Both the position numbers and the translations under genes were made by a program. 64,000 nucleotides of DNA, from contig CM075676.1 in the NCBI GenBank assembly GCA_037962975.1, positions 91,644,001 through 91,708,000 of the forward strand. Reading direction: 5' to 3'. The DNA is from Clitoria ternatea. Taxonomy: Eukaryota; Streptophyta; Magnoliopsida; Fabales; Fabaceae. Below the pieces are notes generated by a model, which ran no database searches, was not told where the DNA came from, and worked only from the letters and a program-made list of their open reading frames with translations. Below are positions 38,400 through 47,200 of this stretch, piece after piece. Position 1 is the stretch's first letter. Each line of letters opens with the position of its first letter.

Positions 38400-39045
38400 T
38401 TTTTTTAACTTACTCGAACAAGTTTCATTCTGACAGAACATTTTTCACTCGGAAACTCTTCTTCAATCACGTTTCAGTCGGAAAAGATCTTCACTTCACT
38501 GAAAAACTCATTTTTCACTAGGTATCATGGTTATTTCACTCAGAAAACTCTTCTCAGACTGATTCCACTCGGAATCATATTTTATTTCACTCAGAAACTC
38601 ATTTTCATTCAGATTCATAAACATTTTTACCCAGAAAATTCTTTTCAGTTTGATTTCACTCGGAATTATAGATATTTCACTCAGAAAAAATTCTCTCAGT
38701 CAGATTTCACTCAGAATTTAAGTTATTTCACTCAGAAAATCCTTTTCAGTATCTATTTCACTCGGAATCAAACCTTTTTACTCGGAAAATCATTTTTACT
38801 TGGATTCAAACTCATTTTTTTACTCGGAAAATCTGGTTTTCAACATTTTCACTCGGAATCAGACCTTTTTCAGTCGGAAAACAGCTTCCCATTTCAATTT
38901 CACTCGGATTTTTAGTCAATTCATTTAGAAAACTCTTCTCAGTATGATTCTACTCGGAATCATAATTATTTCACTCGGAATTACACTTATTTTACTCGGA
39001 AAACCTAGTTTTTGACATTTTTCACTTGGATTTTCATTTAGAAAC
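38400..39045 (-). repeat. CACTCGGAA repeat array (antisense of the CCGAGTGA array)
   Basis: TTTCACTCGGAA and variants (TTTTACTCGGAAAA, TTTCACTCAGAAA) recur about every 25-50 bases, with about seven exact CACTCGG here and many variants. This is the reverse complement of TTCCGAGTG, so the two arrays of one element face each other across about 1.1 kb. Confidence 0.9.
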
Positions 39046-40931
39046 TCTTCTTTAATCCTTTTTAAATTATTGGGACATTACAATTATCATTATTGTTCCT
39101 ACTTCTATTATTATTATTATCATTATTATTGTTATTCTTATTCTTATTATTAACTATTATCATTGTTATAGATATTATTATTGTTTTAATTACGAGTAAT
39201 GAAATAAGGAATATATATTATTTTACTAAACAAAGTATTATTTAGCCAAGATATAACCGATATATTTTCTAGAATAAGAATAAAAATGACTTACAACGTT
39301 TGAATGGATGATGGAATTCAAGAGCTTGTGAATAATATGATGAGACTGGAAACACAGAAGATACCCAAGGATCAAATGATAAAAAGAATGCATTTCGCAT
39401 CATGAAAATATTTTTGAAGGAGAAAAATTATCTAGAGCATACACCTGGTACGCTGGAGGACACTCATGTTCGATCTCCATGAAGAATCTTGGGAGTACAA
39501 CCAGAACGGAAACCCAATGGCATCAGTGTCACGCCTGATAGCCGGGTGAGACGATGCAATTCTGGTGTACTTTGACTAAATGACGGAGTGTAACTATGAT
39601 CGTAGGGATCCAAGCCCCAAAAATATATCAATCAATGATGAGAACCGATGAGTTCATTCGTACCTTATGAAAATGAATGGGGGCTTGGGCGGACCCTGAC
39701 CGCTCTAGAAAGAATGAGGAGATAATAAATTGATTTATTGGGCCCACATGCATCATGAGACTTAATTAAGATAAATCATAATAAATTAAACTCATGCATT
39801 CCATTACAGCATATTTGATTGTTATAGTTATGAATATGTTAAGTGTATGATTTATGTGATATTATCTGTTAACTGGATTATGTCCGCACCGGATTAACCA
39901 TCAGGGTCTTGGGTTATACTCACCCTTACTGTTGATATTTCCAGAGGAATTAGGAAACCAAGAACAGGAGTACAACGAACAAGAATACGCTGAACCAACT
40001 GAGAATGCCCATTAAAAATAGAATATATGTAGTTAAATATTTATGGATGACTGTGTTAATATTTAAGGGTGCCTGCGTGCCCCATTCTGTTAAGAGTACA
40101 ATTACTTACAGCTTGTGAATGACTATGTGAATTACATACTATTTGCTTCCACTAATCTGCCATATTTTTATTAAAAAAATATTCACTTTTTCTGAAAACT
40201 TGTGACCTCTCAGTTAAATAGGATGATCCTATAGAAGGATTTGTCTTATCTAACCGAGGGTGTTACACACGGCAATGGTGAGGGAAGAAGAAGAAGAAGC
40301 CCATGTGAAAATGAAGAAGAAGAAGATGAAATTTTGTTATTTTAAGACCCAGGGGCGAAATGGTATTTCCCTGTTTCTTTTATATTTTTCCATTAAAGTT
40401 TTAATTAAAACTTTTACTTTTAACCCTTAGTGGTAATTCTAAATTCATTTTCATCTAATTACTCCTTATTTTAACTTCATACTTAATTAATTAAGTGAAT
40501 TTATTTAATTCCACAATAATTAATTATTTATAATTGAATAATTCTAAAATCTCAAATAAATCTCTAAGACAATTATTAATATTTTTCACCAATCAAAATT
40601 TTAACTAAATTATCCGGGATGTTACATTCTTTATTTACTCTTCTTTTTTAAGGATTTTTATCTTTAAAACTAACAGGTCTGCCATGTTTTATTTTGGCTT
40701 CAGACTCATTTGTAATTTTAGATTGTCCTTTAGGGATATCAATCTTTATTGAAGTATTAGCAGCTGGTATGTGTGACTTAGTCACTCTTTTTGGATCAGC
40801 AAATGCATTCGGCAACTGGTTTGCTAAATTTTGCAAATTAATTATTTTTTAAACTTCTAGTTCATATTGTTTTGTTTGAGGATCAAGATGTGAGAGAGAT
40901 ATCCAATCATTAATCAATCAAATCATCAAAT

Positions 40932-40967
<36 letters not shown>

Positions 40968-40970
<3 letters not shown>

Positions 40971-42134
40971 AACTGACTCTCATATAATTCGACGCCTAGT
41001 ATCCGGATACTAAAGGACTGGCCTTCAGCTGGGAGTCCGACTTGACATCCCATAAACCCGACTTGGTTCACCGAGCCCGACTTGGCTCTCTACCTCAACC
41101 ACTGGGTCCGACTTGACCATTGGGTAGCTCAACTGGGCACAAAGACCACGAAAGCCAGAAAACGAGGGGTATACATACCATTGGCCATCCCATACCACAT
41201 AATCACATATCATATCTTATAAACATGGCATATCATCAACAAACAACATATGCAACTACCAGAAACTGGCATGTGCTCACAATACAGGACTACCGACTTG
41301 TCAAGCCCACCAAACATCATCACATATATACATATATATTAATTTACCAGTAATCCATAACTCCACAATTTTAGTCATACTCAAATATGCATATACATCT
41401 CAAGGTGGAAATATCACACACACATATAAATATTACTTTCATCATTCAAATCATTGTTCACATCGATTTACGTAGTTATTCAATTTCATAATTAACTCCA
41501 TCAAGATAATTCTTTATCAAACAGTAATATAATCACATTCAACATACTTATAAAATTATATTAATTATATTTAGCCACTCTATATTGTCCCCAATATTTT
41601 TTAAATAATTGCTAAGCCTCCCGAAGCTATCATATTATCAAATCCTAATTAATTATGACCGAACACCCCCTTACCTCGATTCCAAGCTTCCACAATTTGC
41701 TCGAGGTGTCGGTTGCGTCCTTCGGCCACTTGATTCGTTGTTCCACTTCCGATTTCGACGCCCACTTCGTCGATCGCTTGACCAATGCTCGTTTCGGCAC
41801 CTTGGTTCCAATTGCCCAAAACCTCAAGAATTTATAAGCCCTAGCAGAAACGCCTCAGAGGAGAAGAAAAATGGAGAAGAAAGGGTTCTGCCCGAACTAT
41901 TTTGCATGCTTCTGTTTTAAACTGATCGCGACGCTCACGCTACGCGTCAGCTCATTAATTCCTACCTGACGCTACGTGTCCCATCCACGCTACGCGTCAG
42001 GGTCATGATGTTATTTTCCTTAAAATTCCATTTTTCCACTTAATTTCTCATATATTATTATAATTTTAATCCAAATAATGCTTTTATTTATTTTGCTATT
42101 TATTTTCTAATATTAAAACATCAAGGATGGTACA
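40968..42134 (-). mobile_element. Truncated second copy of the TTCTT-flanked LTR-like family
   Basis: From CACAACTGACTCTCATA onward the text follows 34786-35600 closely (CGACGCCTAGTATCCGG, CAACTGGGCACAAAG, TTACCTCGATTCCAAGC) and then diverges. It ends at GGATGGTACA (42125-42134), a decayed form of GGGATGTTACA. In place of the CTTGAG palindromes it has ACGCTACGCGTCAG repeats at 41940-42003. The left end is lost at an AT microsatellite (40938-40968). Confidence 0.65.
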
Positions 42135-42176
42135 ACCATCGTGTAAGTTTATATTAAAATATTCATCATATAATAA

Positions 42177-42180
<4 letters not shown>

Positions 42181-42221
<41 letters not shown>
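42181..42221. repeat. (AT)n microsatellite
   Basis: An uninterrupted AT run of about 40 bases between the LTR-like remnant and the duplicated region upstream of RRP43. A similar run at 52350-52377 precedes the second copy of the duplication. Confidence 0.9.
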
Positions 42222-42223
<2 letters not shown>

Positions 42224-42521
42224 GATGTATCATATGAGAAAAACTTTATTAGGTGAGAATGAGTGGAATAAATCTAAACCGTTGGATCTTATTATGAATG
42301 ATTGAGATTAAAATATATTGATCATGTGACTTTTTAAGTAATCAGGTGATTTTAAAAGACTTTTAATTATGACCATCTATCTATAGTTGTACGATATAAA
42401 TTTGTCCTTTTCAGTTTCACCTAAGAGAACCATTCTCATAAAATATATCTCATATATATATATAACACAGAGAGAGATATACACATATGTGACCACATAT
42501 CACAAGAAACATATAATACAT

Positions 42522-44215
42522 GCAAAATGTTCAATTGTTTGAACTTAAATAATTTATACTATGTAATCTGATAACCACTTTTCCTACTGTTTTAACTTAG
42601 AGATTTTATACTATTTACGAAACAAGAATTAAATACAATAATATTTTTATCTTAATCTAAACTACTTATTAAATGTTATTTACAATGATTTATTAGGTTA
42701 ATTTAATTTGCTTCAATTTTGATTATCTAAATTTATGACTAATTAGCCATGTATATCTTTGACTATACACATTATAAAAATATATATTCGTTAACTTTAA
42801 TTTATATTATGAAATTAATGAATTATAAACTTAAATATTTTATATTATTCAATATTGGTTCAATGAGCAATATTTCTAGGTGGCTACTAATTTCGAGAAG
42901 TGTGAGCAAAACTGAAGCAAATCAGGTTGTTCACTTCACCCCTTCGTCGCAACATTTCGCAGCGCTTTCACCCTTTTATTCGTCGGTTCAGTTTCGTCTT
43001 CTTCCTTTGCATCACTTTCACCCTCTTGTTTTTTTAGATTAATGTTTTCCATGTATTTGAACCCGTCCAAAGCACGTTTACTTGTTTTGTTGATTTCAAA
43101 GGGGGGTTGTGATTCTCTAATCTAGAAGAGGAATAGGTATTTTCCAATGTAATGTTCTGTTGTGCCCACTGCATGCCAGGTGCTTGATAAAATGTCATCA
43201 GTATTTAATTTGAACTGAACTTGATGTAAGAAATTTATTTATCCGCAGCATTTAGTTTCAATTTGTACTGTTATTTGTTTGTTTGATTGTGAGTAATGGA
43301 AATTTCTGGCCTATAGATTCACGCCTATCAATTTTGTTCACCCGATATACCAAATTCATGATGTAAGAATTGTAAGTATCAAGTTGTCGATAGAAAGCTT
43401 GATAATAGTTCGAGAGAGACAGAAAAAGAGGGTGGAAATGGGTAGAGGGAAAGTTGAGTTATTCTTGTTGAGGATAGAGCGATAGAGAACAAAATCAACT
43501 ACCAAGTAACATTCTGAAAAAGATATATATTTTCTTATGCACATACATAATCGCTCTTTTATCATGTTTCTTACATATATTTGCATGTTTTATGTTGGTG
43601 CAAATATCAATTAACATTAAAATCCTTCTCTCTCTCTCTTCATTAATTTTTTTTTGGTTTTGTGATTCATTTTTCTCTTCTCTTCTCATACTGGCTCCTC
43701 ATATTTCTGGGGCTTGTTCCCTTTATGACTCCCACTTTTTTGAGGGTTCCACCGATGGAGGTCTCATTAGACATCTTAAGAGATATGTCATTAGCTAGGA
43801 GAGGAGAATACTAATTAATGTCTAAAGAGAATACTGATAAAAAAAATGAATGGGTTTTGAGCATCTCTCGGTCCATCTTTTGTCTCTTGTGGGTGAGTGT
43901 TATATTCGTGTCTGGTATTCTTGTTTCCAGTAAGAAACAAGGTTGGTCACATCGTGTTATTTAGCAATATCGTGTGCTTATTTGGCTAGGTAATCAAACT
44001 GTGGACACCATTTTAGTCTCTATTTTCTGTTTAATAACATGAAATAAGGCACTGTGTTCTTTTTTCATGTCTAAAATTATTTTAGAAAAATGAAAGAAAC
44101 AATTTAATGTTGTTTTTCTTTCTTCAATCACTGGGAAAATTACCATGGAGGAGAAAATGCAAAACAGTTTGATTCATGTAAGATTGATTGTTGAAGGACT
44201 TAACACTTTTGGCTT
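42522..44215 (+). repeat. Duplicated segment, copy A (upstream region of RRP43)
   Basis: It matches 52417-54019 in the same orientation over most of its length. Anchors include CGCAACATTTCGCAGCGCTT, ACCCGATATACCAAATTCAT and GGAGGAGAAAATGCAA. It probably contains the RRP43 promoter, the transcribed leader (near 42,920-43,130) and a leader intron ending at TTGTTGTTAG (44221-44230), 15 bases before the start codon. The leader-intron reading is inference. Copy A carries about 100 bases (near 43755-43858) that copy B lacks. Confidence 0.85.
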
Positions 44216-44245
44216 TTTTGTTGTTGTTAGAACATCAAAAAGAGA

Positions 44246-47200
44246 ATGGGGTTACCAAATGCTTCAGAGGACTTGTCATCTGAAATGGAGGTTGATGCAT
44301 TTAGACGTCTTTTTCCACTTCGATATTTTGAGCGTCATCTTGCTGAGTCAATACGTCCTGATGGTAGACCACTAATGAAAGCCCGAGAAACAAGCATATT
44401 TCTTGGTTAGTTACATATCCCCCCTCCCTTACTATGTTACAGTCTCCAAAATCTTTTCTACATGCCTTGTTATTCACATGTAGCAAAACTGAGGTGGTTA
44501 ACCGACTTAACTCATTTGATCAGGTGCTGTTGCATCCGCCAATGGGTCAGCTCTTGTGAAGATTGGATCAACTGTTAGTTACTTTTTGTCTCTTCCAGTG
44601 TCTATTTTGTTCATTGCATTGTGCATTGGGGTTCTTGACTTTGTTATGAATGGATCTAATGACTTCATTATTGATCTTTTGCTTAGACAATGTTGACTGC
44701 TATTAAAATGGAAGTTATGACACCCTCCTTGGAGTCACCAGATGAGGGCTGCATAGGTTCACTATTACCTGTTGTGCTACTTGTGTGTTACTGTCTCTGT
44801 CCCTAAATATGAAATCCTTTTACCTAATTTATGGGTATTAAGAAAATTAGTTAGTTTAGTTAAAATCATTAACTTAGTCTAGAGGTAATTTTCCAAAATT
44901 GCTCTTAAGATCATTGGGAATACCATTTTTCTTGCTAATCATTCTCTCTCCATCATAGTTAATTGAATTCCATATGAAAAGGCAAAGTTAATAAAGAGGA
45001 AAATTAATTTTTATAACAGCCAATTATAATAGGAGAGATGAATACTTTAAGCAATGTAATTCATTTATTGTCTTTTTAAACTTCGATAAGAGTTACTCAT
45101 TTAATAAGGGTATTTTAGTCTGAAAGTAATTAATGATATAGAAATTTAAAAGGGGATCTTATTATATAAAGGGACAAAAAAATTCTCAAAATGGTCTTAT
45201 ATTTAGGGACGGAGGTAGTATTTTAGTCCTCTGCTCATACATGCCATGAAATTAACATGTTAATATCTGTTATTTCAGCTATTGATTTTCATATGCCTCC
45301 AATTTGTTCTCCAATTGTTAGGCCTGGAAGGCCTGCTGAAGCATCACCAGTGGTGTCCAAACAGTTGTCTGACACCATTTCAAGGCAAGTTTTAATCCCT
45401 CCCGTCATTTTGTTAGGTTCAATTATTTTCAGGTGATGCAAGAAACTAATTCTACCAAAAGCACTTCATCTACCATCTAGTTTGAAGCAGAAGAAAAAGG
45501 ACAAAATATTTAAAAGGAATTTTTTATATTTAACTCTTGAAATATGTGTGTGTGATTTGTTTCCTTGAATTCTACCAAAGCCACTACACCCTCCTTTACC
45601 TTGTGTAAGCTTCTTGCACTTGATTCATATGTTTCCTTTTTAAATAAGGATGTGCATAAGCGACCATGCTTGCCCCCCTGTATCATCTTTTGATATGTTC
45701 TTACTGTAAAATGCTTAGACTTGTTAAGGTTAATTATGGTAGAGTGTGTAAACATGTAGCTGAAAATATGCTGCTTATTTTTAACTGGTTAGCAAATTAG
45801 ATGGGTTACCTGCTGTCTTCATGAGAGACTTATATATGTACCATTTAATGGTGTGTTTGGGACAGAGGATTTTTTACAGGAAGAAAGGAAGGGTGAGCTT
45901 TTCTCTAGAAGTAAATATTTTGTGATAATTTTTTCAAATGATAGGAATAAAATGATTGATTATTATGAAACCTTTCAATTGAAGATGAAGACTTTACCCT
46001 GCCTTCCCTTTTCCTCAACAGCTCCATCCATACCTAAAGGGTCCGTCACTTATTGCTATATAACCATGGTGGTAATCAATGATCTGGTGTATTGCTCTTT
46101 TCATCTGTCAAATTGGGTTGCAGTTGAAAGTAACCTATCTCATTTTTTAAGACCTATACTTTTTGTGCAGTTCTAAAATGATTGATTTGAAAGAATTTTC
46201 TTTGGTCAGTGGAAAAGCTGCATGGATGGCTTACTTGGTAAGCTTCTATATGGACTTCATTTTCCAAATTTCACATATTAACCATAGAAAGAAATCAAAG
46301 AATGCTTGCTCATAAGTCCAAATAGTTAGCTCTGCCAGCTCATAGCTATGCCAGCTCGTCTATTCTGTTTTTTCTCTAACTGTTTTCCATCTAACTATTG
46401 TGTATATAAGAGCCTCAATGCTCACACTTAAAGCAATAAATCAGAATTCACTTTTCACATTTTCTGATCCTTGTTCATTATCTTCTATGGGTATTAGTTT
46501 ACTTTGATGGTATCGAAGCCCTGAACAAGGGCTCAACCATCTAGGTCTCAAAGGTGTGATCCAACAATAATAATGCGTACAACCATGCCTCTTCTTCCTC
46601 CTCGACGGATCCGAATCTGAATCCGCTAAGTCCATACTACATTCATCCAGGAGAATCTACTTCTGCTGCTCTGGTGAATCCAGTTCTTGAAGGAAGCAAT
46701 TACCACGCATGGGCGAGGGCGATGAAACGCGCTTTGATCTCGAAGAACAAGTGGAGGTTTGTTGACGGGAGCATTCCGATACTGGATGATTCTTTCGATC
46801 CAAGTTTTGGAGCTTGGGAATGTTGCAACAATTTGGTGCACTCGTGGATTGTGAGTTCGGTGAATCAATTCATTGGTCAAAGTGTAACGTTCGTTGAAAT
46901 GCCTTTGATGTGTGGAAGGAGCTAAAGGAACGATTCTCGCAAGGAGATTTAGTTTGAGTCAGTGAATTACAGTGGCTGACCTACTTGCTACAGGACCTGC
47001 ACATCAACTGCTCCAAGCTGCCAGTCCTCTTCTGTGACAACAAGAGTGCCATTCACATTGCCTCCAATCCAGTGTTTCATGAACGCACCAAGCACTTGGA
47101 TATAGATTGCCACATCATACGGGAAAGGCTCCAACAAGGCCTGTTCAAGCTTCTGCCAATCTCTACTAAAGACCAAGTAGCTGATATTTTTACCAAGGCT

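Larger units (their letters stand above)
35732..40267 (+). mobile_element. LTR-like element (4.5 kb) nested in the TTCTT-flanked element, CACGG duplication
   Basis: It starts TGTAACATCCCTG and ends CCGAGGGTGTTACA. A perfect 5-bp duplication CACGG flanks it (35727-35731, 40268-40272). No gag or pol domain is seen. Plus-strand layout: a CCGAGTGA array (35.9-37.3 kb), a palindromic cluster (37.33-37.53 kb), a TATA-like TTTTATATATATG near 37624-37636, a CT-rich leader, an AAGGTAAGGGGGGTAT donor-like block at 38032-38047, a CACTCGGAA array in the opposite sense (38.4-39.0 kb), and a CTCACCCTTACTGTTGAT motif near 39920. The plan matches a very long solo LTR of a Ty3/gypsy-like element; the class remains inference. 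Confidence 0.65.
31926..40626 (-). mobile_element. LTR-like element inserted in Copia copy 1 (8.7 kb with nested insertions)
   Basis: It starts TATAACGTCTCG and ends CGGGATGTTACA, inverted ends of the TGTAACA type. A perfect 5-bp duplication TTCTT flanks it (31921-31925, 40627-40631). Without the nested elements it is about 2.9 kb. No coding domain is visible. On the minus strand from 40626 there is an AT-rich stretch, a CTT-rich leader, an AAGGTGAGC block near 35660 and a CGAGGTAAGGAGGTGTTC block near 35323-35340, then CTGGGTCC-type repeats (34.85-34.95 kb), a CTCACCCTTGCTGTGAT motif near 33236-33253 and the palindromic cluster (32.2-32.6 kb). I infer a solo LTR of a Ty3/gypsy-like element; the related copy at 40968-42134 supports a repeat family. 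Confidence 0.65.
29757..40912 (-). mobile_element. Copia retrotransposon copy 1, 3' portion, split by a nested insertion
   Basis: The minus-strand order from the right is: integrase C-terminal linker (40632-40912), insertion (31926-40626), then reverse transcriptase, RNase H, 3' non-coding and a 3' LTR at 29757-29934. It is a close relative of the copy at 59.8-64 kb; the text flanking the insertion (CGACTATC / TATTTACTC) joins up with 61905-61930 of that copy. Everything upstream of the integrase linker is missing beyond about 40912, where similarity stops abruptly at a degenerate AT-rich stretch. Several stops and frameshifts make it inactive. Confidence 0.85.

Noticed and set aside
35732..40267. 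CRISPR-like or satellite array for the CCGAGTGA repeats
   Set aside because: The core is too short, spacing is irregular (25-70 bases) and the setting is a plant transposon; no fixed spacer length or tandem period.
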